Shown one piece after another: positions 32,140-43,895 of a DNA stretch of 64,000 nt. The position numbers were made by a program, and so were the translations under genes. The stretch's first letter is position 1, and the number at the start of each line of letters is the position of its first letter. The notes beneath the pieces are model-generated. The model was given only the letters and a program-made list of their open reading frames with translations. It ran no database searches and was not told the origin of the DNA. Source of the stretch: Cristatella mucedo (Eukaryota > Bryozoa > Phylactolaemata > Cristatellidae); NCBI GenBank assembly GCA_009760855.2, contig WPIO01000079.1:1062001-1126000 (forward strand). Reading direction: 5' to 3'.

Positions 32140-35100
32140 GCTCCCGCAGTTCGCAGCGCCTCCGGCGGTCAGGCCGTGAGCTGCGAGCAGCCTGCCCACT
32201 CGCTCTGTAGTCCCTTCGCTGGCCTCTGCCGCCGCTCGCAGCTCCGTTGCAGCGACACGCGATCAGGCACGTGATCGCCGGATCCGCTCCCGGGCCGCTC
32301 ACCAGATAATACCTACCGCAATAGAGCCGCTTCGTCGAGAGCGTCGAGCGTCGCAAGATACCTGAACGTCGCTTTTCGCTTCACTTCTCGCGTAAAGCTG
32401 TAAAGGAAGCTGTAAATGAACTGATAGTGAGAGAGCGACAATTGCAGCATGCGTTGGTGCATGTAGACAGGACGATCCACAACCGTAGCGAGTACTCGGC
32501 CGATTCTGGTGGAATTCTAGTTTCGCTTTAAATGTCGTCCAGCCGAAACGCCAAGTCGCCAGCGAGTTCCAGGCTGGACATTCAAGCAACCGGAGACAGA
32601 TTCTGCGTATGATTTTGAGATTAGTAGCAGGCTAGAGACTAAATCAGAGGAGCGATGATCCGAGGGGTCAGTTGAGTGTCATAGGTTAGCAGGTCAGAGG
32701 TTAGTAGGTGACTCGAGACGAGATACCGGAAAATAGCTGCCCGAAAGCCCGAGCTGGGTTATCTTCACGGCAAACAGTCGGTGTGTGTAAATCAAACCGG
32801 TCAACCTGAAAGCTAACAGTCGGCGAGTTGCCCTCTTTCGGAGATTGCATCATTCAGAGCGATCGCGAATATTTGACGACTCGGCCCAACTTCGTACCAA
32901 CCTATGGGCTGGCTGCACATATATACGATCGGGTCACCTGACAACGTTTAAGTGGTAAACCGCAGCCAACGATGGAAATAAAGAGCCTCTAAGACGCCCT
33001 GGTGCATATACGTCTGCATAGGCAATAACCTCGACTCGCCAAAAGCCTTGACCTACTCCTCAGCATGACTTCGATGGCCCACCGCTTGCCAATCCTCTTG
33101 GACAATAGCATTTGGTGTAGAGGTGACTCCAGCAGTACGAAAATAGGTCGCAGTTTTTGTTCGTTTCACCGCTATCTGTGCGTTTACTTACACCGTCGCC
33201 TGTAGAATCCAGTACGACTATCGCAGGAGCTTACCGGCTTACTGCCGTCTCGATGCACCGCTGCCTTGGGCCACCGTATACTTACTTGCCTGCCCAGGCA
33301 GCTTGTTCCTATCAAGCTGCTATTTTGCCTACGGGCACCGTTTGCTCCGCTGTATGGACAGTCTATAACAGATGTATGCACTTGCCTTCCTGGGTGTCGT
33401 TGGTTTCCAGCAAAGCCCGGGCAGAGTTTGTCTACCCATGCCCTAATGACCGCTCTACCTAGCCTCGAGCTGGAAGCCTAATGAGGCCCCTATGTGGCAG
33501 GCCCATTGAATCCGTTGAGTCGAAACGACTGGGGAGCTCGATGCCCTTCGACGCTTCTCCAACAATGGCGAGCTTCTAGCTGCAGTTGACGAGTTTCACC
33601 GTAGAACGTTTGGCCTAGAACGTATTGCTGAGTTACCCGGACCTCTAGCACGCGACTCGACAAGGCTCGGATGTTTTCGGTTTATCAATCAGTGGTGACT
33701 CGACGAGCGTGATCGTTCGGTGACTGCAAGGCGACGCGGAATTCCTGGCAGTCTGCTCGTTCGTCTATCCTTCCCAGCCTCACAGCAGCACCAGCGGTTC
33801 AGGAGCTTGAAGAAACCATGCTGGCAACGTGACTCGCTGTGCTTCTGTCGGAGTCTCAGAGAGTCCGGGTTAGGGGCTCGCTAGATTTAGCTAAGGCAGG
33901 CGGCAGAAAACCATAGCCTGGCAGCGGGATAGATGTTTGTTTGGTGGCTGGCATTTTGAGTGGCCATCGCCATTCTCAGTTTGCACCGTGGAATGTGGCC
34001 TTTCCAGCCCTGAAGGTAGCTGGTGCCTTGCGATGGACTCGGCGGATTTTTAGCATTTGGTACGACAGCGGGAGATCGCAGGTCTGCTCAGCGCCACGTC
34101 TCACAGACTTGGCAGGTGCAATGGACAAAAAAAGAAGTCGCTCGGCCCTCACTCGGCTATGCCCTCACTCGGCTATGCCCTCTGAACCCTCGTTCGACTT
34201 TTCGCGGCGTCGCGTCGGAGCTGGGGCATTTTCGTGGCCATTTTTATATCGCATCATCGTCCATTCATTTCGGTCAGCTGCTCTGCCAACCTGAGCTTAG
34301 GCGACCCTGTGCGATGAAACGATGCCAGGTACGCCGATTAGACAACATGCTATCCGTATAGTTGTGATGCAAGTGGCGGTGTGTGTATGTCAAGGCTGAC
34401 TCCCAAAGGGCACAGGAAAAGCTGTTGCTGACGTGCCGAACACCAGAGCACGGCATTAGAGTAGGCGAGCTTGGTGACGTTTAGATGGCAGCGCTGGGGA
34501 ACGTGAAATGAGGAACAAGGGGCAAGGGGCCAGATGGTCGGTCGGTAATCTGAGCGGCCATTACTAGATAATCTGAGCGGCCATTACTAGATACGATACG
34601 CCTTGCAAAAAGAGTCTTCGCCAAGGAATCCACTTTCTCATGCTCCCAAAATACATGCAAGAGTCAGGCGTGAAAATAAATTATTCGCTGCGAGCGATTT
34701 CTCTTTCTACCGCCGCAGTAAGAGAGCTCTTCACTCAGGCTTAGGCTTAGGCTTGCCGTGCTGCAGCTGCCAGCAGCCCCTCTCGGCCGAGTGTCTGCGA
34801 GTTTCTGTGACAGCTCTGTCCTAATACGTCTCGCTCCGGCACGTCCGATTTATAGGTTGTCCTGTCGCACTACGGCGGTGCAGAAGAGAGGAGAGTTTCT
34901 CTTTCATTTGAAAATCACACGGAGTGCCACTGCCTCTCGTCCGCGCCTCGAGCACCTCAGCAGTAAGTGGACCTTGACCTTAGTCGCTGCCAGCGGACAC
35001 GCGCACCATACGATTTAGAGCTTGCAACAAGTGCATCTGCTGCTCTTTAGTCTGACAGCTGCTGACCAGCTGCTGACCACGTACAGGTACTCGCTTGCGA

Positions 35101-35365
35101 AGTTGCGAGTATCATCGAACGAAGGACCACACAATAGGCAGCAGGAATTTTGCCAGGATTCTCGTCATAGCAGCAAGTTAATGCACACGCCGAAGTGGCA
35201 AGATTTTTTGGGGATAGGTCGATACGAAGCTCGCCCAGGTTCTGATCTAAAATTTTCCTTTAGTTACATTGCTGACAGAGCATCTATCTTCTGCTGCCAG
35301 GATTGCTGCCAGACTCTAGGTCATGTCGAAAATAACTCGTCGCTGCAACTATTTTCTTTACTACA
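32140..35365. other. Unique intergenic DNA, no gene recognised
   Basis: About 3.2 kb with only short frames. Small tandem duplications occur near 34152-34175 (CTCGGCTATGCCCTCA) and 34548-34590 (AATCTGAGCGGCCATTACTA). Frames at 33157-33480 carry several cysteines but match no family pattern I know. Confidence 0.45.
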
Positions 35366-35369
35366 ACTT

Positions 35370-35600
35370 AATTAGAGTACATTTGTATAGTGCCTACAGA
35401 GAACATAACCTCTTTCTAGGCACTTTACAGATGCTGTACAGAAAGCATTACCAAAATGATTGGTGGTAACATCCGAGAGCAGCAGGCATGGGGTAAGCCG
35501 GCAAACGAAGGACTTTGAATGGCGATGATTAGCTAGCTGTTTAGAAAATAGCCAAGCGAGAATTCCACGGGGTCCACGTAAGGGCTACTCAGGGACCGCT
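35370..35600 (-). mobile_element. LINE-A 3' UTR fragment
   Basis: The minus-strand tail (AGTGCCTACAGAGAACATAA on the plus strand) continues into a diverged 3' UTR with no TTA run left. Confidence 0.7.
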
Positions 35601-35619
35601 AGATCATTAGCTTGTTTGG

Positions 35620-36280
35620 CAGGAACGTGCAAGACCGTCCATGCACGAGCCGCCGAGTGTTGCTAAAAGATAGGGAAACCGGTGTTGCCTGCTGTTGCCG
35701 CACACTCGTCCGTTGTGTTGGGCGCTGCCAGCGACAGTCTGCACTCCAGCTTCTGCAGTATTCCAAGCGGCCCAAGCGGCCAGCAAAATGACTAGACGAT
35801 ATGATATCATCATCATCATCACCTCAGATGCTTTGCAGTAGGGCGTGTGGAACGCCCAGCAGATTTGGCACGGTCTGCGAGTAGCAAACCTCTGCGTGTG
35901 CTCGGAAGACTGCCACTGGTGGCGCCACCGATCGAGTTCAGAGTTCGGAGTCTGCTGTCGATTCGCGATAGCTTACTATGGGTAAAGCTAACAGGCACAG
36001 CCAAAGTATGGCTGCTGGTTGGCCTACTTTTATGGGTGAATTTTTGTGTGGAGTGCCGAGCGTAAAGGTACAATGCAGTGCAATCTAATATGTCCAAATG
36101 CTTCTCACATTCAGTCATTGTCGTGCGTCTGCCATCGATGGCTCCTATGCCAAGACGCATCCCTCACCTTGCAGGGCTCTCGGCTGTTCTTCGACTACAA
36201 GACACAAGCTTATCCGCCTCTGCCTGTAGTTTCCCCTAGCCTCGGACGTAGTCGTTACTGTAAAGGGTTTACGTAGGTCG
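35620..36280. other. Intergenic DNA, no gene recognised
   Basis: Frames at 36046-36276 and 36160-35819 are short. A CVC in the first was considered as the missing growth-factor motif and rejected. Confidence 0.45.
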
Positions 36281-36293
36281 TCGCTTCATGGAA

Positions 36294-36341
36294 GCACTCC
36301 AGAAGCTTCCGCGCCCTTCCAAGCGGAAGCTTCTGGAGTGC
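36294..36341. repeat. Perfect hairpin, 19-base arms, 10-base loop
   Basis: GCACTCCAGAAGCTTCCGC (36294-36312) and its exact reverse complement (36323-36341). Confidence 0.95.
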
Positions 36342-36450
36342 TATCGATGCAGCAAAGCAAGATTGAGTGGCATTTCCTTCAAACATGTGGAAGAATCGAC
36401 GAGGACGTAAAATTTTCAGTGAAGCGCCGCTATAGAAAGGAGAACTGCTG

Positions 36451-36540
36451 GAATATATATATATATATATAATATAATATATAATATATATTATATAATA
36501 CATATTATATAATACATACATATATATATATTTATATATT

Positions 36541-36590
<50 letters not shown>
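36451..36590. repeat. TA and GT microsatellite
   Basis: TA repeats with TATAATATA variants, then GT from about 36559. Confidence 0.95.
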
Positions 36591-36592
36591 CA

Positions 36593-36705
36593 TATAATTC
36601 ATTTGTTTATCGCCCTAAGCGAGCTTCATCTTATTCCGGGTGCTTTATATAGTATGCCGCAGGGCTCGAACCTACGACCTTAGTCGTTAAAGAGGAGCAC
36701 CGATA
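36593..36705 (-). mobile_element. SINE-1 copy
   Basis: The minus-strand tail abuts the microsatellite, and the B-box-like GGTTCGAGCCC lies near 36663-36673. Confidence 0.8.
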
Positions 36706-36989
36706 ATGAACACAATATAGCACGGATAATGTATACAACCTACCGGGCAGCTTCATATGACAGATCTCACCCAAAGCATCGCAGTATGCGTCCAATTTTA
36801 CGAGCACTTTTCTTTTAAACAGTATTATTGAATGCCTGACCTCCACTATTCTATAGAGGTCCGGAACCCTGCACGTCTGCAGCACTGCAGTATATTTGGT
36901 AGTCTTACAAAAGATTGAGTTAACGGAATTTTTGATGTCAAAAGCTGCAAAAGCCACAAAATCCTCGTGATTAACTTGATCTCAAGAGA

Positions 36990-36990
36990 T

Positions 36991-37036
<46 letters not shown>
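36990..37036. repeat. GA microsatellite
   Basis: Pure GA. A short CGAC run lies at about 37168-37187. Confidence 0.97.
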
Positions 37037-37037
<1 letters not shown>

Positions 37038-37199
37038 AGAACCAAGTTGTGGTCAAACATGGACTAACGGTGACATGCATTAGTAGTAGACTGAGATGAG
37101 CTTCGGTACCCTATGAAGTCTCCATGAAAGCAAAAAAGTATCCCCCTGGCCCCATCGGACCGACCGACCGACCGACCGTCCCTGTTCCGAACTACCTGC

Positions 37200-37625
37200 A
37201 AGTCGTTCTACCTACGATCGATTACAAGGATGCAGGGCTAATACCTGTCTAATTTCGTAGCTCAACACTGGCTACGAGTTTGACATCTAGTGATGCCACT
37301 GGGTGGCGAGAGCTGTTTTATTTTCAAGACCTTTAGTATGCATCGCTAAAAACCATCGCTAAAGCAGGCCGTTGGCATCCAAGGATATTTTCTGGAAAGG
37401 GTTTTAATAATAGTGTGCAATACCTCTATATATCCACCCATACATATAGACCTATATTAGATTAATATTTAATACAAGATATTAGCAATTATATTAATAA
37501 TTAATATTAATTATAATAGTAATAATAATACAATAATATATAATATTATAATGATAATTTTTAATAATATATAAGACGTCTACTACTCCAGTCGTTCCTG
37601 TTCTACTGTCAACGTAAATAAAAAA
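37200..37625. other. AT-rich intergenic DNA
   Basis: From about 37430 it is dominated by TAATAT words. No gene recognised. Confidence 0.6.
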
Positions 37626-37631
37626 TAAATA

Positions 37632-37755
37632 TAATCCATTTGTATAACACCCCAAAAGAACTTAATCCCTATGCAGACGCTTCACGTTTGCGGCAGGGCT
37701 CGAGCCCAAGACCTCGGTCGTCAGATGCATTCATCTTGGCAGCTTAAACAATGAA
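37632..37755 (-). mobile_element. SINE-1 copy
   Basis: On the plus strand the tail CATTTGTATAACACCCC and the B-box complement GGCTCGAGCCC are clear. Confidence 0.8.
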
Positions 37756-38071
37756 CCCATGCTTCCATAAAGGCTTGCTGGTAATAGTTTACACCGGCAG
37801 AATCTCTCATAAAACAAGTAGAGGCCATCGCTGGTTTTGAGGGTAGACCAGGGGATTTTTTGGTTAAAACTTATTCAGTGAAGCCTCCCAAGAGTTGGGT
37901 AGTTATGGTGAGTCACCGACGGTAGACCTGCTTTAGGAAGACTCTCTAATAGCACCAGTCACATATATTATAGCCCTTGTATAATATAACGATTTAATAG
38001 ATAAATGGAGAAGCAGGTTCCCTCGGGGCCCAAATCACACTCACTCCCACAAGTTGTACCGTTCTGAGCCG

Positions 38072-38235
38072 CGATGACACACTAGGTAAGGCGGTTGCCT
38101 TTCACGACCTCGGTCCCAAGGTCGTGGGTTCGATTTCTACCGTGGGCGATCCTGTATCGCTGCTGTAAGCGGTGGTAATAGCCGTGAAGGTTCTTGTGTC
38201 GCAATACAAAAGAGGCTGTTAAATCAGCTGGTATA
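38072..38235 (+). mobile_element. SINE-2 copy
   Basis: It closely matches 10381-10545 over its whole length (ACACTAGGTAAGGCGGTTGC at the head, GGGCGATCCTGTATCGC in the body, CAATACAAAAGAGGCTGTTA at the end). The B-box is GGGTTCGATTTC. Confidence 0.85.
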
Positions 38236-38239
38236 TTAT

Positions 38240-39625
38240 TCTGCTGACAGACGCCAAGCTGCTCTGCAGTGCAGACTCCTCGAATATCTCGAGGTCTCGC
38301 GAGTCACTGAATCGCGAGCTGAAGATCCAGCCTGCTGGGCTGACACTATACTACTTAGCTAGTCACACGGAATTTCAGAGAGCTATAGAAAGCCTGCCTG
38401 CGATGATGGCGGCAAGCTCAGCGGAGACATCAGTCGTCACCGAGTGGCCGTCACTGAGTGGCCGACGGCGGGCGGATGCGTGTCGAGCCCTGCCGCAGAA
38501 ACTCGGAGGCACGTGCCTGCACGAGCTTCCCGAAGAAGTCGCATGTCGCATTTTCATTCATTGACCGTCGAATATTGAGAGGCTCTTAGCACACGTGGCC
38601 TTACGAAAGATTTCTGCGGCATAATTAGCGGGCTCAGGACCGTAATCGCGGTCGAGATATTAAGATTCGGTGCAATTGGGAGATTTCTTCGAGCCACGTG
38701 CAAGCTTTTTTTCTGCTCGCCCTTTGGACTGAAAAGACAAGCTCGTCGAATTAAGAGAAGCCGCTTCGGATGCTTCTCGACTCATGCTGTTTTTTTTTGT
38801 ACGCTTGCCCTCTTTGTCGAACTCTTTGCGTAGAGAAGCCAACTCGGGTTCCTCATTCAGCACTCCATAACATCTACTGTAGAGTCGCTTGGCCTCACGG
38901 CCGCTACCTTCGGCAGCGGCTGCACTCGCCCTCCTCCGACACTCCTTCGTCACTCGAGTGAGTTATCAGATGATGCAGCCACCCATTTTTGCGATCTGTG
39001 CGACTGCCTGAGTCCCAGAGTGTGTACGCCGTGCCAAGTTTTGAAGCTCGGATGGGGCTCATTCGGTCAGTGCAATCCAACTGATTTACTTAACGACACC
39101 TGCGACATTGTCGATGGAGTCGCGTGACTTCACGCCCATTACTATCGTTCGCTGAACACACCCTATCCGGGTCAGGGGCACTTTAGTGCACGGCTCCTCG
39201 ATCTCGTTTGTTGCGTTGGCTCCAAGCCTGCAGCAGACTTTGAATACTATCAATAGTGTATACGAAGGAAAAGAGGCTTTAGACTTATCAGCAACACAAT
39301 TTCGTGGTCGTTGACGTTGGAGATTAATTTAGGCTGAGGACAAGATAACCGCCCGTTCTTGTTGAAAAGCTTAGTAGCAGTGTCTCCGTGTATGTAGCAA
39401 AGCCTGCTCTTTTCGGAGAGTCTGAGGCTCTTCCGATGAGACACTGCCGCAGTATACACAGCATCACCACTGCCAATCTGTCGAGTGGATTGGGAGGTCT
39501 TGTTGGCTGATCGTATATAAGTCAGCAGGCATGCAATGTGGCAGGCATACATTGTTCCGTAGTGAACGGCCTAGCTGGTGAATCCAATAGAAAATGATTG
39601 GACAAGCCACCAGCCAGGTGGGATT
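38240..39625. other. Intergenic DNA, no gene recognised
   Basis: Short frames on both strands. No splice-bounded frame or repeat family stood out. Confidence 0.45.
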
Positions 39626-39626
39626 G

Positions 39627-39628
<2 letters not shown>

Positions 39629-39704
<76 letters not shown>
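39629..39704. repeat. CT microsatellite
   Basis: Pure CT. Confidence 0.98.
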
Positions 39705-39707
<3 letters not shown>

Positions 39708-39942
39708 CTCTAACACTGTCGTGAGACTATTGAAGGCCCGCGGTGAACCAGCGAGCCGGCGGCGGCGGTGGTGGCAGGGCAGGATCTCAAGTCTCTACGT
39801 CTCGAGTCTGCTCGTCTCTCGCTGCACTCGATAATTGGGCAGGCCTGGTTGTCAGCCTCTAAAATTAAAATGCCGAGTTTTATTAATGGATGCTGGGCAT
39901 TGCTCGATAAGGGCGTATGTGCTGCTAACTAGATTTCTGAAT

Positions 39943-40287
39943 TTAGCCTCGGGCATAAGCGGAGCACAATAACAGCTGGCGCTGGGCGAGCTGGCATTGT
40001 GCTCCGCTTTGATCCTCGAAAAGCGCTCCGGAGATGAAGACGAGATTGAAGCCTTCGCCCCACAGCTGAGACAGTGACATGCGTGGCGAGGCGAGCTGCA
40101 TCTGAGCTTTGGTCACGTTCGGAGCCAAAGCTGCCGAATCTGGGATTCTAGTTTTCCGGTTGAGCTGAATGAAACCTCGCCTTCGCCCATCGAGAAGCAC
40201 GACCGCCAAGAACTCGACCAAGAACTCGACCAACCATTGACTGAATGAACGCCTTGGAAAAAGGGCTCGGAGAGTCGTCCATGCCAA
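39943..40287 (-). CDS. Open frame of 114 codons, unrecognised
   Basis: The product begins MAWTTLRALFPRRSFSQWLV and includes a duplicated VEFLVEFL, then hydrophobic LAVVLLDG and later SLSQLWGEGFNLVFISGALF. The mixed composition looks protein-like. The LVEFLVEF duplication comes from a 15-base DNA tandem repeat (ACTCGACCAAGA on the plus strand), and the 3' end lies in an inverted repeat (39957-40009). No family, no clear splice sites and no known neighbour, so a chance frame remains possible. Confidence 0.2.
   Translation of the reverse strand: MAWTTLRALFPRRSFSQWLVEFLVEFLAVVLLDGRRRGFIQLNRKTRIPDSAALAPNVTKAQMQLASPRMSLSQLWGEGFNLVFISGALFEDQSGAQCQLAQRQLLLCSAYARG
39957..40009. repeat. Inverted repeat, 14-base arms, 25-base loop
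   Basis: AAGCGGAGCACAAT and its exact reverse complement. The loop holds a smaller inverted repeat (AGCTGGC). Confidence 0.9.
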
Positions 40288-40954
40288 GTAGTGCCTAGTC
40301 GTTGGTGCTAGTCAGGTCTTATCAGCACCCATATGTAACTTCATAGGCTTTCGCTGAGTTATGGGCAGTTGAAAACTTAGTCAGGGGCATGGCCAGATGT
40401 CAACGGCAACCCAGACGTTTGCTCGCTTCGGGTCATTTAAAATTGGTGCCGCAGGCCACAGTTTCTCGCGAAATCGTGTGCAAATAGAAACATTCCCAGT
40501 GCTAGCAATGTGACGGCATCATCTGAAGGGGTTCGTTGCACAGTGAATTTCTTGTCGCCGACATCGCCACTGGATTTTCATAATTCATCGAAAAGAAAAA
40601 GAATGCTTCGCTATGCAGCATCGTTGCCGGCCCACTATTGCCCGAGCTCGCACACTTCGTGCAGCTCGATCGATACACTTCCACGAAATCATAAATCACT
40701 TCGAAAAGAAATCACTAGCCGGTCGACGGCACTACCGATTGACCGTGTTGCCACGAAGCTGGGCTAAGATAGATGCAGACCAGAGAGAGACTAGCCTTGA
40801 GGCTGGACGACGCAGGTGCTGTAGTGGATGAACTCGGCACCGTCGGCGGAAGTGCACATTGGCAGTCCGTGTTTCGGGTAGTCACTGTTAGCTGATACCG
40901 TCGACATTAGAGCCTGCTTTTTTTTTAGCAATGTCTCGCTCTGACTCGTTGCAG

Positions 40955-41116
40955 ATGTATCTGCCCGTGGCCTTACACCGGCAGCTTACAAAGCAGCCGA
41001 CGTTGCGAGTGCCGATGCCCGGACCGGCTCGGCTCAGACGAGGGAAATCAAGCAGATTCCACGTGCGCCGCCGTCTCAAGCGGCCAAAGAGGCCTGCCTT
41101 GGCCACCGTCTCGTAA
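40955..41116 (+). CDS. Candidate terminal exon with a basic C-terminus
   Basis: After a pyrimidine-rich CGCTCTGACTCGTTGCAG site the frame reads MYLPVALHRQLTKQPTLRVP, then RLRRGKSSRF and RRRLKRPKRPALATVS, and stops at TAA 41114-41116 with another TAA next. A phase-0 acceptor and a strongly basic tail are what a heparin-binding C-terminus of a VEGF or PDGF looks like. The growth-factor exon lies 17 kb upstream, however, and nothing connects them. The opposite strand is also open (41169-40888). Confidence 0.22.
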   Translation: MYLPVALHRQLTKQPTLRVPMPGPARLRRGKSSRFHVRRRLKRPKRPALATVS

Positions 41117-41123
41117 TAATGAC

Positions 41124-42192
41124 ATGAGCAAAGGGCACTATAGGACATGCGCAACAGCAGCAGCAGCATCTGTCAACGCCTCAGGCCAGAACTCTTCGCC
41201 ACCGCTAGTTAGCTGCGGGCTGCCAGCCTGTAGTTTTGGCTCGTTTTCCTTTGCTAACTGGTCGTGCCCGTCTGCTTCGTTGCGGGATACGGCCGCTTTT
41301 TCATCCGGCGAAATCAGGCCGGGCGGCGGCGGAGACGTTCCAGGAGACGCCGCCGCCGCTCGGCACCGACCGAGGTTGCACCACGGCGGCGGCGGCGCAG
41401 AGAGGCGGCCGCAGCCGCCAGCAGCTGGCGAGGCGACGGTCGAACTCGCACGGGCTGCAGCGGCTGAGCCACGTGGCCACGGCCGCGGCGTCGCCAAGAG
41501 ATCCGACGACGACGACCAGCAGCCAGCAGCGCTTACAGCTGCTGCAGCCGCCGGCGCTCGGCCGACGGTCACGTGGCCAGCAGAGGCAGGCGGCGCTCCT
41601 CTTGAAAACAACGGGGAACAAAGCCGCCGCGGCCGCCACCAGCAGCGGGTTCTCGCGTATCGCGCCGACGGCGACGCTTCGACGGGCGGCGGCGCTGAGG
41701 CTGCAGAGAGCCGCAAGACGGGTCCAAGCCACGGTCGCAAGACCGACGTCTCGCCGAACCCTTGCGCTGCATCGGCGGCGGCCTGCACGAGTAGCAGGCC
41801 GCCGCCGCCGAGTTCGCCCGTCGCCGACGAACGGCAGCAGCCTCGACATAGCGCAGCCGACGACGAGCCGCCGCCGCCGGAAGCAGAGCCGGAGGACCGT
41901 CGGCTGCTGCCGGAAGCTGCCGAGCTTAAGCTGCTCGCCTGGACGCGCCCGGGCGTCGTGCTGGAGCGCGGCGGGAGCGCAGCGCGGACCAAGCTCGGCC
42001 GCGAGCTCTGGGCCGCCGCCGACGGCCTGTGGCGACAGCTGGGCGGCGGCGGCGAAGCGGAAGCGGCGGCGGCCGGATGCGCGAAGCCGCCGCCCAGGGC
42101 CGTCCTATCCGTCGACTCGGCGAGCGGCTCCTTGACCTTGAGCTGCTCGCTGCATGACCGCTCGCGGAAATACCTCGTTCGCACCGCCCGAG
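41124..42192 (+). CDS. Long GC-rich open frame, unrecognised
   Basis: The frame runs 365 codons from ATG 41124 to TGA at 42219-42221, with a possible donor AG|GTAACC after 42192. Low-complexity Ala/Gly/Pro/Arg segments surround an acidic KRSDDDDQQP. The more protein-like part is residues 265-356. It includes AELKLLAWTRPGVVLERGG and ELWAAADGLWRQLGG, then AVLSVDSASGSLTLSCSLHD. The LLAW-P-LGRELW-LWRQLGG spacing faintly recalls MADF/SANT-like DNA-binding helices, which is a guess. Both the opposite strand (371 codons) and a second plus frame (299 codons) are open across the same DNA, so composition may explain much of it. I prefer this frame because its 3' part is least repetitive. Confidence 0.3.
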
Positions 42193-42366
42193 GTAACCTG
42201 CTGTGCGGCCGGGGCGGCTGATTCCCTTGGCGACGGCCCCTCCAGGGTGACATCGGCCGCTATATTTCTACCGTAGCGGCCATCTCGTAGGCGTTTTATT
42301 TATTGGAAACTTCCCGTACGGACGGGTGCGCAGCTCTACCGTTGCTACCCGGGTAGCCGCCGCCGG

Positions 42367-42450
42367 GTACATGCGAGGGAGGCGTGGTACTTGTGAGGGA
42401 GGCGTGGTACTTGTGAGGGAGGCGTGGTACATGCGAGGGAGGCGTGGTAC
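42367..42450. repeat. 20-base tandem repeat, 4 copies
   Basis: GTACATGCGAGGGAGGCGTG with a two- to three-base alternative (CTTGTG for CATGCG) in the middle two copies. Confidence 0.93.
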
Positions 42451-42459
42451 TGCTCTCGA

Positions 42460-42985
42460 GCTGTGCAGCTGTCAAGTTCTCCGCGCGTTCTTACGCATGT
42501 GGCAATGACGCATTTCTCTACAGGATCTTTATATGCATCGTTTCGTTCGCAATGAACTCATTTACAGAGAGCCACCTTATTCGCCATGCCCTCCCGGGCA
42601 CCGCAGACACTCGTTCGGCCATCATCGTTCGATTTCGCACGAGAGCCAGTTTACATCGAACGATTGACGATTGCATTGTGAGACTATGCAGTGGATGCGT
42701 GTGCGGTCATCGCTAATAGTAAGGATTGCATGATGCAGCAAATATCCATCTCTAGCGACCGCTACAGCAGCTCGCAGGCCCTCGAACAGCTGATCATCTG
42801 GGACAGCCACTGTGCCCTTAGGCCTAAATTTCGCTTGAGACTTGCTACGAATCGAGAGGCGCACAGACGGCACCAGAGGCGCGAAAGTTAAAGCATCCTC
42901 GTGCGATTCATTCCGATGGCCAGGAAATTCAAATTTCCTAAGTTAAGCGATGATAGAATCGAACTTTTATGGCCAGTCCAAGTAT
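42460..42985. other. Intergenic DNA, no gene recognised
   Basis: The frame 42444-42716 ends in GCVCGHR but has no cystine-knot context. Confidence 0.45.
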
Positions 42986-42989
42986 GCGG

Positions 42990-43895
42990 CTTGACTAGAA
43001 GACTTGGCTCTTCTGATTGGTGATAATGTAGTGCGACCGTAACCATGGGCCATGCGACCGTAACCATGGGCTCGGAAGTTCGAAAGCTTCACCTAAGAAG
43101 ACAGCTTCTGCAGCTAGCCATCAACCCCTGTACAACCCCTGTCTACGATTAGGGATTATCTACCCGGTGGCTTGCTAAAAATCATCGTGTCGCCGTCCTT
43201 GACCTATGTTAATGCTTGACTGCAGCAATTCCGTTTTGGCTCGGCTACCGAAAAAGCCGTTAAGCTTGCTGCAGCCGGCGGCGAATGTAGATGCAGGTTA
43301 GTGAACAAAGCCCCGTGCTTAGCCACGCGCTTAGCCGCTCTATGGATAATTGTTATGTCATGTAATGTATCCGTCTGTAACTCCACAAAGCCATAAAGAC
43401 TATGTAGGTGTTTTGCAGGAGAGTTTTGTATAGCGCTCTCACAGCCTAAGCGGCTTTCGGTACGCATTCGGTAGCCAACGGATTTCATCTCACGCAACAA
43501 AGAGAAAGTGGGAAGCATAGTAGAGTCAGGAGAGCAGTTGAGGTAGTGAGTAGCATGGAAGTAGCAGCTCAGGACCGCTGAAAAGGATTTCACAACAGAA
43601 GCTTTTGCTCTGCTGCCATAGACCGTAGAACTCACTACCACAATTCTTACTCAACGATATATTCTCTTCAGCTGGTGACTGCGGCACATCCTTTCCAGAC
43701 GTCGTGGGCTGCTACTTCAATGCTAACTTCCTCGATTGCCCTCATGATTGAGCTATGCTTCTCACTTTCTCTGTATTTCTTAAGATGGTCTGCTGGCTAC
43801 CGTATGTGCACTAGAAGCCGCTTAAGCTAACAATGCCCCGTAGAAAACTCTCCGTCGTAACTGCCACTTAGTCTTTTGGTGTTGCAGACGGAGAT
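42990..43895 (+). mobile_element. LINE-B fragment interrupted by an inverted LINE-B
   Basis: Plus-strand LINE-B coding matches occur at about 43005-43060 (CTCTTCTGATTGGTGATAAT) and 43215-43270. The 3' end continues at 43640-43895. Between them lies a minus-strand LINE-B 3' piece (listed next). Confidence 0.75.
43345..43640 (-). mobile_element. LINE-B 3' end nested in another LINE-B
   Basis: On the plus strand it begins ATGTCATGTAATGTATCCGT, the reverse complement of the LINE-B terminus, and runs back through the 3' UTR. It lies inside an oppositely oriented copy. Confidence 0.85.

Noticed and set aside
33157-33480. Cysteine-rich secreted protein
   Set aside because: Two overlapping frames carry cysteines in unrelated positions, and neither has a signal peptide or a known spacing.
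36046-36160. Missing C-x-C exon of the growth factor
   Set aside because: A CVC occurs, but there is no acceptor in the right phase and the flanking residues do not fit the family.
41138-42253. 371-codon minus-strand frame opposite the 365-codon frame
   Set aside because: Ser/Pro/Ala low complexity throughout and no splice-bounded part that looks protein-like.
42600-42716. Missing C-x-C exon of the growth factor
   Set aside because: GCVCGHR is followed directly by a stop and preceded by an extra cysteine, with no fitting acceptor.
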